From Oscillospiraceae bacterium (GTDB taxonomy: Bacteria; Bacillota; Clostridia; Oscillospirales; CAG-272), in assembly GCA_015064685.1 (NCBI GenBank), contig SVRT01000005.1, positions 1-64,000 on the forward strand: a DNA stretch of 64,000 nt, read 5' to 3'. Positions 18,298 through 26,292 of the stretch are shown one piece after another; positions within the stretch are counted from its first letter, which is position 1; every line of letters starts with the position of its first letter. The translations under genes and the position numbers were made by a program. Below the pieces are notes generated by a model. It was not told the DNA's origin. It worked only from the letters and a program-made list of their open reading frames with translations, and searched no databases.

Positions 18298-19128
18298 ATG
18301 TCGTTATTGTTCCGCGATATAGAGCTTGTAGAGCTTATGCAGGACTTTTACGTCCTGACAGGCATCCGAATCGCGCTTTTTGATGCCAACGGAGTCGAGC
18401 TTATCTCATATCCGAAGGGCGAGGCGACCTTCTGCCACTGTATGCGAAAGAATCCCGAATTCCTTGCAAAATGCCGTGAGAGTGACGAGAACGCCTTTGA
18501 AAAATGCCGCCAGACCAACAAGCTTCACATCTTTAAGTGCCACGCGGGACTTATCGAGGCGAGCGTACCAATGATAGAGGACGGCAAGATAATGGGATAT
18601 ATGATGCTCGGACGAATAACCGATAAGAAGAATAAGGTCGAGCTTGTCGGCGCGGTAATGTCAAGATGCCGCGGGTACGAGGCTGTCCCCGAAGTCGAGG
18701 AAAAGATAAAAAGGATAAAATACAGAAACGAAAAGCAGATACAGGCGGCGGCTAAGATACTCGACGCGTGCTGTGAGTACGTCAAGCTCCGCGAGATGGT
18801 GCATCCGTCGGGGAAGAGGCTTATCGATTCCGTGGAAAGGTTTATTGACGAGCATATTTCGGAGGAGATCACCGTCGAAAGACTCTGCGAGGAGTTCGAT
18901 GTGAGTCGAACCAAGCTCTACGAGACGGTAAGACCCTACACGAACGGAGGAATAGCCGCGTACATCAAGCACAAAAGGCTTGAGCACGCAAAGAATCTGC
19001 TCAAGACCACCGATATGACCATACCGCAGATATCGGACGCCTCGGGCTTTTCGGATTATAACTACTTTTTGAGACTCTTCAAGCAGAAATACGGAATATC
19101 GACCAAGCAAATGAGAAAAGAAGAATAA
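18298..19128 (+). CDS. PocR-domain AraC-family regulator
   Basis: A 276-residue regulator. Residues about 5-165 form a PocR-type sensory domain with conserved cysteines (FCHCMRKN, KCHAGLIE), the same domain that senses 1,2-propanediol in PocR. Residues about 175-276 are the AraC double helix-turn-helix (EEFDVSRTKLYE and ISDASGFSDYNYF). It is divergent from the sugar operon with overlapping promoters and is followed 24 nt later by methylglyoxal synthase. A sensor for a small C3 diol, aldehyde or phosphorylated product of the pathway is likely (inference). GGGGTGGTGG precedes the ATG. Confidence 0.9.
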   Translation: MSLLFRDIELVELMQDFYVLTGIRIALFDANGVELISYPKGEATFCHCMRKNPEFLAKCRESDENAFEKCRQTNKLHIFKCHAGLIEASVPMIEDGKIMGYMMLGRITDKKNKVELVGAVMSRCRGYEAVPEVEEKIKRIKYRNEKQIQAAAKILDACCEYVKLREMVHPSGKRLIDSVERFIDEHISEEITVERLCEEFDVSRTKLYETVRPYTNGGIAAYIKHKRLEHAKNLLKTTDMTIPQISDASGFSDYNYFLRLFKQKYGISTKQMRKEE

Positions 19129-19152
19129 AAAAAAGATAAAAAGGAGACGAAA

Positions 19153-19536
19153 ATGAGAATAGCGCTTATCGCACACGACAAAAAGAAAAACGAAATAATC
19201 GAGCTTGCAAAGAAGTACAAGGACGTGCTTGCAGAGCACGAGCTTTACGCGACGGGAACCACCGGAACGCTCATTATGGGCGAGACACAGCTACCCATAC
19301 ACAGAATGAAGAGCGGCCCTATGGGCGGTGACCAGCAGATAGGCGCGATGCTCGCCGACGGAAAGCTTGACCTTATCATCTTCCTGCGCGACCCGCTTAC
19401 CGCGCAGCCCCACGAGCCGGACGTCTCCGCGCTCCTTCGTCTCTGCGACGTGCAGAGATTGCCTCTTGCGACTAACGCAAGCAGCGCGACGGTCATGCTC
19501 GAGTGCATGAAGAACGGAATATATTTCAACAAATAA
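19153..19536 (+). CDS. mgsA: Methylglyoxal synthase
   Basis: The 127-residue protein matches MgsA, which converts DHAP to methylglyoxal and phosphate. Phosphate-binding ATGTTGT (about 33-39), [10 protein letters not shown] with the catalytic-position Asp60, FLRDPL (Asp80) and PHEPD (His87, Asp90) are all present. Length is slightly below the E. coli enzyme (152). AAAAGGAGACG precedes the ATG, and the gene is co-oriented with the PocR regulator. Placement beside a DHAP-producing aldolase operon suggests it relieves DHAP build-up. Confidence 0.95.
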   Translation: MRIALIAHDKKKNEIIELAKKYKDVLAEHELYATGTTGTLIMGETQLPIHRMKSGPMGGDQQIGAMLADGKLDLIIFLRDPLTAQPHEPDVSALLRLCDVQRLPLATNASSATVMLECMKNGIYFNK

Positions 19537-19543
19537 AAAATAT

Positions 19544-19576
19544 GAGAGACCTTTGAGGAGAGGTCTCTCAATCTTT
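19544..19576. terminator. Bidirectional terminator between mgsA and pgsA
   Basis: Stem GAGAGACCT / AGGTCTCTC (19544-19569) flanked by A-rich and T-rich tracts on both sides, between convergent genes. Confidence 0.85.
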
Positions 19577-20181
19577 TATTTTTCAGAATTGTTTTTGTTG
19601 CGGCGGTGATCAATAAGTATTCTTGCTCCCGCGATGCTGTAAAGCGTGCAGGAGAGGATCATCATTGCGGTGGTCGCGAGAATGCAGACGGTAGAGATCT
19701 CCTCGGGGATCGCGACCCAGATAATATGCAGAAGCATAATGGCATAAAGAAGCACGGTATTCACCTTGCCGTGCCAATCCGCACTGTCCACGCGCTCGGT
19801 CTTTTTATATACGATCAGGCGAAGCACGAATGCGCCAACCTCTTTGACTACCATAACGGTTATCGGCAGAGCGATAAGAGGGAAGTTTGTCAGCAGACAC
19901 AAAAGCATTGCAAGCTGTGTGAGCTTATCTGCGATCGGGTCGATAGCCTTTCCGAAATCGCTCACCATATTGAATTTTCTGGCGATAAAGCCGTCAACTA
20001 TGTCGGTGAGACCCGAAACGAGGAATACTACCGTCGTCCACTCGGGAGACTTGACAAAAACGTACAGCCAGACTATCACGGGGATAAGGGCGAGTCTGAA
20101 GAATGAAAGAAGATTGGGGATAGTAAGTATCTGCCCCCGTGTTAATTTATCGCGAACTCTGAAATTTTCCGTGTTCGACAT
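19576..20181 (-). CDS. pgsA: CDP-diacylglycerol-glycerol-3-phosphate 3-phosphatidyltransferase
   Basis: A 201-residue integral membrane enzyme for phosphatidylglycerophosphate synthesis. It carries the complete CDP-alcohol phosphatidyltransferase motif: Asp60, Asp63-Gly64, Ala67-Arg68, Gly77, Asp81 and Asp85. Four to five hydrophobic segments follow. It is a single-gene unit with its own near-consensus promoter. Other CDP-alcohol transferases (cardiolipin synthase type) share the motif, but length and sequence fit PgsA best. AAAGAGGTG precedes the ATG. Confidence 0.9.
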   Translation of the reverse strand: MSNTENFRVRDKLTRGQILTIPNLLSFFRLALIPVIVWLYVFVKSPEWTTVVFLVSGLTDIVDGFIARKFNMVSDFGKAIDPIADKLTQLAMLLCLLTNFPLIALPITVMVVKEVGAFVLRLIVYKKTERVDSADWHGKVNTVLLYAIMLLHIIWVAIPEEISTVCILATTAMMILSCTLYSIAGARILIDHRRNKNNSEK

Positions 20182-20231
20182 TCACACACCTCTTTCCAAC
20201 TTGATTTGACAATTTATGCCTTATAAAAGAT

Positions 20232-20260
20232 ATTATAATACCGATTTTTGCCAAAGTCAA
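20232..20260 (-). promoter_or_regulatory. pgsA promoter
   Basis: Minus-strand TTGACT (20255-20260) and TATAAT (20232-20237), 17-bp spacer. Confidence 0.85.
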
Positions 20261-20270
20261 GCATTTTTAT

Positions 20271-20295
20271 GTTAACATGTGTTAACTTAAGTTAA
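20271..20295. promoter_or_regulatory. GTTAAC-rich palindrome upstream of the pgsA promoter
   Basis: Two GTTAAC sites start 10 bp apart (20271 and 20281) and the second runs into the perfect palindrome TTAACTTAAGTTAA (20282-20295). It lies about 11 bp upstream of the pgsA -35 and just after the serA terminator. One-turn spacing suggests a protein-binding site, but no family is assigned. Confidence 0.35.
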
Positions 20296-20300
20296 AAAAA

Positions 20301-20325
20301 TCCCGTTACACGACAGGTAACGGGA
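20301..20325 (-). terminator. serA terminator
   Basis: Stem TCCCGTTAC / GTAACGGGA with a 7-nt loop, followed on the minus strand by a run of seven T (complement of 20294-20300 region). Confidence 0.88.
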
Positions 20326-20339
20326 TTTTTGCGTGAATA

Positions 20340-21497
20340 TCAGATAACGCGAACGCGAAGCACCGCGTCAATAGCCTTGAGCGCGTCGATGGAGGCATCT
20401 GCGGGCTTGCCGTTTACGTCGAGAAGTGTGTAGGCGATATCGCCGCGCGATTTGCTCGTCATATTCTCAATGTTGATGCCCTGCTCGGAGCAGAGAGCTG
20501 TAAACTTTGCAAGCATTGACGGAACGTTTTTGTGAAGCACGCACAAGCGGCAATCCGCGCTTCTCGGCATAGAGATCGCAGGGAAGTTGACGCTGTTCTT
20601 GATGTTTCCGTTTGCGATGTAATCGGAAAGCTCCATAGCCGCCATTACAGCGCAGTTGTCCTCGCTCTCCTCGGTCGATGCGCCGAGGTGAGGAATAGCA
20701 ACAACACCGTCAACGCCGATGACCTCCTCGGTTGGGAAGTCGGTAACGTATGCCGCCACCTTGCCGCTCTCAAGAGCCTCCTTGAGGTCTGCCGCAACGA
20801 CGAGATCGGCGCGGGAGAAGTTGAGGATGCGAACACCGTCCTTCATCTTCGCGATGGTCTCCTTGTTGATCATTCCCTTAGTCGTGGGAGTGGAGGGAAC
20901 GTGAAGTGTAATATAGTCGGATGCGGCGTATACGTCATCGTACTGAGCCGCCTTGTTTATGTGATGGTTAAGATTCCAAGCGCCCTCGACAGAGAGGTAG
21001 GGGTCACAGCCGATAACGTCCATATGGAGGTGAACGGCGGTGTTTGCGACCATTCCGCCGATAGCTCCGAGACCGATAACTCCGAGAGTCTTTCCTCTCA
21101 CCTCAACGCCGGCAAATTTGGACTTGCCCTTCTCAACCTGCTTTGCAACGTCCTCGGTAAGCGTTCCTGCCCACTTGATGCCGCCAACTACGTCACGGGA
21201 CGCGAGCATAAGTCCGCAAATAACAAGTTCCTTTACCGCGTTCGCATTAGCTCCGGGGGTGTTGAAAACGACGATTCCCGCTTCGGTACAGCGGTCGATC
21301 GGGATGTTGTTAACGCCCGCTCCCGCTCTCGCGATTGCGCGAAGCTCGGGGTTGAATTCCATATCGAGCATATTCGCCGAGCGAACCATTATTCCGTAGG
21401 GAGCATCAACGTCCTCGCCTACGTTGAAAAGATTTCGGTCGAGCTTATCTGTGCCGACCTTGGCGATTTTATTGAGTAATTTTATGTTTTTGATCAT
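20340..21497 (-). CDS. serA: D-3-phosphoglycerate dehydrogenase
   Basis: The 385-residue protein catalyses the first step of serine synthesis, oxidising 3-phosphoglycerate to 3-phosphohydroxypyruvate with NAD. The Rossmann motif GLGAIG (142-147), Asp165 as the NAD-binding acid, Arg229 (SRAD, where SRG/ARG is more usual) and catalytic His270 (PHLGAST) are visible. Residues about 318-385 form an ACT domain that could bind serine for feedback control. It is the short SerA type lacking the intervening domain. Its ATG overlaps the serC stop by 4 nt (ATGA), so the two are translationally coupled. Confidence 0.94.
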   Translation of the reverse strand: MIKNIKLLNKIAKVGTDKLDRNLFNVGEDVDAPYGIMVRSANMLDMEFNPELRAIARAGAGVNNIPIDRCTEAGIVVFNTPGANANAVKELVICGLMLASRDVVGGIKWAGTLTEDVAKQVEKGKSKFAGVEVRGKTLGVIGLGAIGGMVANTAVHLHMDVIGCDPYLSVEGAWNLNHHINKAAQYDDVYAASDYITLHVPSTPTTKGMINKETIAKMKDGVRILNFSRADLVVAADLKEALESGKVAAYVTDFPTEEVIGVDGVVAIPHLGASTEESEDNCAVMAAMELSDYIANGNIKNSVNFPAISMPRSADCRLCVLHKNVPSMLAKFTALCSEQGINIENMTSKSRGDIAYTLLDVNGKPADASIDALKAIDAVLRVRVI

Positions 21498-22591
21498 TTC
21501 TTGGGGTTCTCCTGTGCGAATTTTTTCATAAATGCAACGAGAGCTTCAACACCTTCGTATGGCATAGCATTGTAGATGGAGGCTCTCATACCGCCAACGC
21601 TTCTGTGTCCCTTGAGGTTCTTGAGACCTGCCGCAGCTGCCTCGGAGGCAAACTTCTTATCAAGGTCGGCGTCGCCTGTAACGAAGGTAACGTTCATCAT
21701 AGAGCGGGAGTCTGCCTTGACGGGGGCGATGTAGTAATCCTGCGAATCAAGGTAATCGTAAAGGAGCTTAGCCTTCTTTACGTTCATCTCTTTCATGACT
21801 TCAAGACCGCCGAGCTGTGCTATCCACTCATAAACGAGACCTGCCATATAGATAGCGTAGCAGGGTGGAGTGTTATACATAGAGTCGTTGTCAGCCATAG
21901 TTTTCCAATCAAGCATTGTGGGGATAGACTCGTCGGAAAGACCGAGAAGATCCTCGCGCACGATAACGAGAGTGAGACCTGCGGGAGCCATATTCTTCTG
22001 CGCTCCTGCGTAGATAACACCGAACTTCGTTACGTCAACGGGCTCTGAGATGATGCAGGAGGACATATCCGCAACGAGCGGAACGTCACCGCAATCGGGG
22101 ATGTATCCGTACTTCGTGCCGTAGATGGTGTTGTTGAAGCAGATGTGGAGGTAGGAGGCATCCTGATCAACCATATCCCTTGTGATAGTGGGAACGTGGT
22201 CAAAGTTATCGTCCTTGGTGGTGGCGATGCACTTTGCGTTGATTCCCATCTTGACCGCTTCCTTGTACGCCTTGCCGGAGAACTGACCCGAAACGGCGTA
22301 AAGACCCTTCTTTGAGGGTGCGCGGTTGATAAGGTTGAGGGCAACAGACGAAAACTGTGTGGATGCGCCGCCCTGAAGGAAGAGCACCTTGTAATTGTCG
22401 GGTATATTCATTATTTTGCGCAGATCTGCCTCTGCCTTTTTGATGATTGCCTCGTAATCGGGAGATCGATGGCTCATCTCCATAACTGACATTCCCGAAT
22501 TTCCGTAGCAAACAAGCTCACTCGCTGCTTTTTCAAGTACGGGCATGGGAAGCATGGAGGGGCCTGCTGAAAAGTTGTAAACTCTGTTCAT
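21494..22591 (-). CDS. serC: Phosphoserine aminotransferase
   Basis: The 365-residue PLP enzyme makes phosphoserine from phosphohydroxypyruvate and glutamate. The N-terminal YNFSAGPSMLP signature, Asp175 (ADMSS) and the PLP lysine Lys199 in GAQKN are present. The ATG at 22591 follows ACGGAG at 8 nt and matches the family start; the longer frame to 22633 is unlikely. First gene of the serC-serA operon; no serB-type phosphatase gene is nearby. Confidence 0.95.
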   Translation of the reverse strand: MNRVYNFSAGPSMLPMPVLEKAASELVCYGNSGMSVMEMSHRSPDYEAIIKKAEADLRKIMNIPDNYKVLFLQGGASTQFSSVALNLINRAPSKKGLYAVSGQFSGKAYKEAVKMGINAKCIATTKDDNFDHVPTITRDMVDQDASYLHICFNNTIYGTKYGYIPDCGDVPLVADMSSCIISEPVDVTKFGVIYAGAQKNMAPAGLTLVIVREDLLGLSDESIPTMLDWKTMADNDSMYNTPPCYAIYMAGLVYEWIAQLGGLEVMKEMNVKKAKLLYDYLDSQDYYIAPVKADSRSMMNVTFVTGDADLDKKFASEAAAAGLKNLKGHRSVGGMRASIYNAMPYEGVEALVAFMKKFAQENPKK

Positions 22592-22660
22592 AATCGTTCT
22601 CCGTTCTCTATCTTTGATAGTATTCTTTTGCATCCTTCAAGAAGAAAAATGCTTATCAAC

Positions 22661-22689
22661 ATTATAATCCCAAAAAATTATTTCGTCAA
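22661..22689 (-). promoter_or_regulatory. serC-serA promoter
   Basis: Minus-strand TTGACG (22684-22689) and TATAAT (22661-22666) with a 17-bp spacer. The rest of the 373-bp gap to the rightward mazF-like gene holds only a hairpin and no gene. Confidence 0.88.
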
Positions 22690-22849
22690 TACGTTTTAGC
22701 AAATTAAAGCGCTAAATCGCGAAAGTTTGTCAAAAGTTACACAATCTTTCTCTCCGTGAAAGTGATTTTGTAAAATATACAGATAAACAAAGGAAAAATA
22801 TAACAGTCGATATCTGTCAAAGGCTGTCGTGTGGACATATTATGATAGT

Positions 22850-22881
22850 GGGGGATGGTGCTTTGAGCAAAAAAATCCCCC
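22850..22881 (+). other. Hairpin in the leader of the mazF-like gene
   Basis: GGGGGAT (22850-22856) pairs with ATCCCCC (22875-22881), about 85 nt upstream of the start codon. It could be a leader structure or a terminator remnant. No strong promoter is clear for this gene. Confidence 0.4.
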
Positions 22882-22964
22882 GAAAAATTTCCCGATGTGT
22901 TTAAAACTGCTTCCGCGTTGTCAAAAATCAAAGCGTAGAAAGAAGTGCGCACGCAGGAAAGGAA

Positions 22965-23453
22965 ATGGCAATGATACCTTCGATAAAACGAGGCGATATT
23001 TTTTATGCGGACCTAAGTCCCGTTGTAGGGAGCGAGCAGGGCGGACTCCGTCCGGTACTTATTATCCAGAACGACGTAGGAAACAAGTACAGCCCGACGG
23101 TGATAGCCGCTGCAATAACATCGCGTATGGGCAAGACAAAGCTCCCGACACATATAGATATCCACGCAGACAGAGTAGGGCTGTCAAAGGACTCGGTGGT
23201 GCTTCTAGAGCAGATAAGAACGCTTGATAAGCAGAGACTCAAGGAGAAGATGGGACACCTTGACACTGCAGTGATGAGCCGCGTGAACAATGCGATCGCC
23301 GTAAGCTTCGGGCTTGGAATGAGCCCCGAGGGATATGAGGGCGCGGCAGTAGCCACCCACGAGTCCGAAGCGGTCGCTACTCACGAGTCCGGAGCCGTGG
23401 CCTCGAGTGCGCGAGAGCGCGCGGATGGCGCGGATAAGGGGCTTTTGGGCTAA
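22965..23453 (+). CDS. mazF: MazF/NdoA-type endoribonuclease with a repetitive C-terminal tail
   Basis: Residues 1-115 match the MazF/PemK fold: [23 protein letters not shown], the central strand with AAITSRM, and [12 protein letters not shown]. Such proteins cleave mRNA at short motifs. The ATG follows AGGAAAGGAA. The last about 45 residues are an unusual extension with a near-duplicated VATHES unit, absent from standard MazF (about 115 residues). No MazE-like antitoxin frame lies directly upstream; in Bacilli the antitoxin precedes ndoA. The antitoxin may be elsewhere, or the protein may be a housekeeping RNase. Confidence 0.88.
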   Translation: MAMIPSIKRGDIFYADLSPVVGSEQGGLRPVLIIQNDVGNKYSPTVIAAAITSRMGKTKLPTHIDIHADRVGLSKDSVVLLEQIRTLDKQRLKEKMGHLDTAVMSRVNNAIAVSFGLGMSPEGYEGAAVATHESEAVATHESGAVASSARERADGADKGLLG

Positions 23454-23460
23454 AATATCT

Positions 23461-23499
23461 CGGTTATTCGGCAAGCTTTGACCGAATAATCGAATTTTT
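23461..23499 (+). terminator. Terminator after the mazF-like gene
   Basis: Stem CGGTTATTCGG / CCGAATAATCG (one mismatch) followed by a T run. Confidence 0.75.
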
Positions 23500-23554
23500 A
23501 TAGAATAACAGAAGAAAAATCGACAAAAAAATAACAAAATATTCCCCTCGGCTC

Positions 23555-23583
23555 TTGATTTTAAGTGAGGTTTGTGGTAGAAT
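23555..23583 (+). promoter_or_regulatory. fba promoter
   Basis: TTGATT (23555-23560), 17-bp spacer, TAGAAT (23578-23583) with a TGG just before it. Transcription from about 23590 excludes the longer upstream frame. Confidence 0.7.
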
Positions 23584-23650
23584 ATTCACTGTAAGAAAAA
23601 AGAGCGGCGAAAATACCGCCGCGAAACATAATCACGAAAGGGAACAGAAT

Positions 23651-24610
23651 ATGGCACTTGTAACAACAAAGGAAATGTTCAAGAAGGCTTATGCGGGCGG
23701 TTACGCTATCGGAGCCTTCAACATCAACAATATGGAGATCATCCAGGCTATCACAGAGGCTGCAGAGGAAGTAAAGTCCCCTGTAATCCTTCAGGTATCT
23801 GCAGGCGCGCGTAAGTACGCAAAGCACGAGTATCTTCTCGCGCTCGCACAGGCGGCTGTAAAGGATAGCGGAATCGACCTTGCTCTTCACCTCGACCACG
23901 GCGCAGATTTCGAGATCTGCAAGGCTTGTATCGACGGTGGCTTCACATCCGTTATGATCGACGGTTCTCATCACGCATATGAGGACAATATCGCTCTTAC
24001 CAGAAAGGTAGTTGAGTACGCGCACGCTCACGGCGTAGTCGTTGAGGGTGAGCTCGGAGTTCTTGCGGGCGTTGAGGATGACGTCGTTGCAGAGCATTCC
24101 TCCTACACACGTCCCGAGGAGGTTGAGGACTTCGTAAACAGAACAGGCGTTGACTCGCTTGCAATTTCTATCGGTACATCCCACGGTGCATACAAGTTCA
24201 CTCCCAAGCAGTGCACAAGAAACGAGAAGGGAATCCTCGTTCCCCCTCCGCTCCGCTTTGACATTCTTGCAGAGATCGAGAAGAGACTCCCCGAGTTCCC
24301 GATCGTTCTCCACGGCGCGTCCAGCGTTCCTCAGGAGTGCGTAGCAGAGATCAACGCTCTCGGCGGCAAGCTTCCCGATGCAGTTGGTATCCCCGAGGAG
24401 CAGCTCCGTCAGGCTGCGAAGATGGCTGTTTGTAAGATCAATATCGACTCCGACATCCGTCTCGCTATGACCGCGGGAATCCGCCGCGTATTCAATAACG
24501 ATCCCTCTATCTTCGACCCCAGAGGTTACCTCTCCGTTGCTCGTGAAGAGGTCAAGAAGATGGTCAAGCACAAGATCGTTAACGTTCTCGGATCCGATAA
24601 CACACTTTAA
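23651..24610 (+). CDS. fba: Class II fructose-bisphosphate aldolase
   Basis: The 319-residue glycolytic aldolase cleaves fructose-1,6-bisphosphate to DHAP and glyceraldehyde-3-phosphate. Catalytic Asp82 and zinc ligand His83 lie in HLDHG; Glu134, His178 and His221 fit the other metal sites. The C-terminal KINIDSDIR and the DPRGYL tail match the longer housekeeping form rather than the paralogue at 13472-14308. AAAGGGAACAG precedes the ATG at 23651. Codon use is strongly biased, as expected for a highly expressed gene. Confidence 0.94.
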   Translation: MALVTTKEMFKKAYAGGYAIGAFNINNMEIIQAITEAAEEVKSPVILQVSAGARKYAKHEYLLALAQAAVKDSGIDLALHLDHGADFEICKACIDGGFTSVMIDGSHHAYEDNIALTRKVVEYAHAHGVVVEGELGVLAGVEDDVVAEHSSYTRPEEVEDFVNRTGVDSLAISIGTSHGAYKFTPKQCTRNEKGILVPPPLRFDILAEIEKRLPEFPIVLHGASSVPQECVAEINALGGKLPDAVGIPEEQLRQAAKMAVCKINIDSDIRLAMTAGIRRVFNNDPSIFDPRGYLSVAREEVKKMVKHKIVNVLGSDNTL

Positions 24611-24631
24611 TTCGCAAGCTGAAATGGAGAT

Positions 24632-24658
24632 ACGGGACACTGATTTTCGGTGTCCCGT
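24632..24658 (+). terminator. Hairpin after fba, directly before the thioesterase start
   Basis: Stem ACGGGACAC / GTGTCCCGT with a 9-nt loop. The tail CATTTGAT is poor in T, so termination may be partial. It lies 13 nt before the next start codon. Confidence 0.6.
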
Positions 24659-24671
24659 CATTTGATAAAAA

Positions 24672-25421
24672 ATGAAATTTTCCTTAAATATAAAGACAAA
24701 TTGGCACGATACGGACGCGAGACGAAACGTTCGCGCGTCAAAGATCGTTGAGTATATGCAGGAGACTGCAAACCGTCAATGCGAGGCGTCGGGACTTCCG
24801 CTCGAAAAATTGAGAGACGAAAAAGGGCTCGCGTTTATTCTCGGGGCGCTGTCTTTTAACTCGTATAAGCCGCTTCACGCCTATGACGAGATAGAGGTCA
24901 GGACCTGGTGCAAGGAGGCAAAAAGCTATATATTCCAAAGGTTTTTTGAGATAATCAGAGACGGAGAGATCGTTGCAGAGGCGGCAAGCACCTGGGTGCT
25001 TATCGACCTTGAAAAAAAGGCGATGGTGAGGGCGGATAACTACGATTTTTTGCAGGATAAGTTCTTCTACGACGAGCCTGTCGATCCCGAAAAAATGCTC
25101 AAAAAAGCCCGTATTCCAAAGGAATTTGAGCTTTATGAGGTCGGGAAAAGAAAGATCTCATATTCCGATATCGACTACAATATGCATATGAATAATACGC
25201 ATTATCCCGATATGATATGCGACTTTTTAGAGGAAATGACCGACGGGGAAAACGGTTGGAGAGTTGCGGCAATGTCGCTTTCGTACATAAAGGAATCGCA
25301 TCTCGGGGCGACTCTGACGGTGACGAGGAGCGAGCGGGCGGAGGACGGAACGGTGTATATTCGCACACTCAATGAGGCGGGGGAGACCTGCCTTGAAGCG
25401 GTCGTAAAGCTCGAAAAATAG
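24672..25421 (+). CDS. Acyl-ACP thioesterase (FatA-like, two hotdog domains)
   Basis: The 249-residue protein releases fatty acids from acyl-ACP. The first hotdog starts TNWHDTDARRN and the second begins YSDIDYNMHMNNTHY, which carries the Asn-x-His and downstream active-site positions of bacterial acyl-ACP thioesterases. The start codon has no Shine-Dalgarno (GATAAAA precedes it) and sits right after the fba hairpin, so translation may be weak or depend on readthrough. No alternative in-frame start fits the domain. No signal peptide. Confidence 0.87.
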   Translation: MKFSLNIKTNWHDTDARRNVRASKIVEYMQETANRQCEASGLPLEKLRDEKGLAFILGALSFNSYKPLHAYDEIEVRTWCKEAKSYIFQRFFEIIRDGEIVAEAASTWVLIDLEKKAMVRADNYDFLQDKFFYDEPVDPEKMLKKARIPKEFELYEVGKRKISYSDIDYNMHMNNTHYPDMICDFLEEMTDGENGWRVAAMSLSYIKESHLGATLTVTRSERAEDGTVYIRTLNEAGETCLEAVVKLEK

Positions 25422-25464
25422 GGCAAAAACAAAATGTATATATACATTTAAAATGAATAATTAT

Positions 25465-25503
25465 ACAGCGCGTGCCGCGTTTTTGCGGTGCGCGCTGTTT
25501 TTC
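25465..25503 (+). terminator. Terminator after the thioesterase gene
   Basis: GC-rich stem ACAGCGCG.GCCGC / GCGG.GCGCGCTGT followed by TTTTT. Confidence 0.85.
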
Positions 25504-25536
25504 TATGACGGAATCGTTAGCAAGAAATACCATATA

Positions 25537-25565
25537 TTGACAATCAAGAGCGAGAATGATATAAT
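25537..25565 (+). promoter_or_regulatory. Consensus promoter of the sigma-factor operon
   Basis: TTGACA (25537-25542), 17-bp spacer, TATAAT (25560-25565): a perfect SigA promoter. The leader to the GTG at 25735 is about 165 nt and holds no recognisable gene or riboswitch. Confidence 0.88.
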
Positions 25566-25734
25566 GGAGATACCGAGGAAGATTATTCTTCACGTTATAT
25601 TTGCCCGACACTGCCGCGTGACTTTTTTGTTGCAGGGAGACAGCAGTATTGTATCATCACCGTAAATAAAAATTGATTCGTATAGTAGTCGGAGCAGGCT
25701 TGCTATGTTTTTTTGCCGTTTGGAGGTGGAATTT

Positions 25735-26292
25735 GTGCTTTTATATCTTTTCTCGCTTGTAGAAGCCGACGATATTCCAAAAATTGAATACATATATAAC
25801 AAATATCACTGCGACATGATGCGTCTCGCAAAGCATAGACTAAAGAAGGCGAAAATTACAAGCTATGCGACCGAGGCGGAGGACGTTGTGCAAAATGCTT
25901 TCGTCAAAATATCAAAGAACATTAAGCTGATCGATCTGGACGTCCCCGAAAGAGCGCTGAGGGCATATATTATGTCCATTGTTGCTAACGAATCGAGCAA
26001 TTTTGTTGCGGATCACGAATACGTTGAATCCTTTGCCGAGGGGCAGTACAAGCTTAGCGAAAACGATTTTTTCGAGAGGCTATGCATCAAGGAACGTTAT
26101 GATGAGGTAACAAGAACGATCGAGGCAATGGACGAAAAATACAGCATTACTCTTTTATACCGATATCACAAGGGAATGACGGTTAAGCAGATCGCCTCTC
26201 TTATGGGAATACCCGAGAAAACGGTATATACAAGACTTGAGAGGGGAAAGATGCTGTTACTTAAACTATTGGGGGAGGGCGAAGATGTATAG
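25735..26292 (+). CDS. ECF-like sigma-70 family sigma factor
   Basis: A 185-residue protein starting at GTG, picked because GGAGGTGG lies at proper spacing; the upstream ATG at 25705 lacks one. Region 2 covers about residues 10-90 (EAEDVVQNAFVKISKN) and region 4 about 120-180 (GMTVKQIASLMGIPEKTVYTRLERGK, the -35 binding helix-turn-helix). It overlaps the next gene by 8 nt, typical of a sigma/anti-sigma pair. It probably directs transcription of an envelope-related regulon, possibly the lipoproteins that follow. Confidence 0.88.
   Translation: MLLYLFSLVEADDIPKIEYIYNKYHCDMMRLAKHRLKKAKITSYATEAEDVVQNAFVKISKNIKLIDLDVPERALRAYIMSIVANESSNFVADHEYVESFAEGQYKLSENDFFERLCIKERYDEVTRTIEAMDEKYSITLLYRYHKGMTVKQIASLMGIPEKTVYTRLERGKMLLLKLLGEGEDV

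Noticed and set aside
17105-18322. A 405-codon open frame antisense to the FucI-like isomerase gene
   Set aside because: It mirrors a codon-biased real gene, has no Shine-Dalgarno or domain, and runs through the operon promoter.
25453-25665. A 70-codon frame between the thioesterase and sigma genes
   Set aside because: It begins before the terminator, spans the consensus promoter and has no ribosome site.
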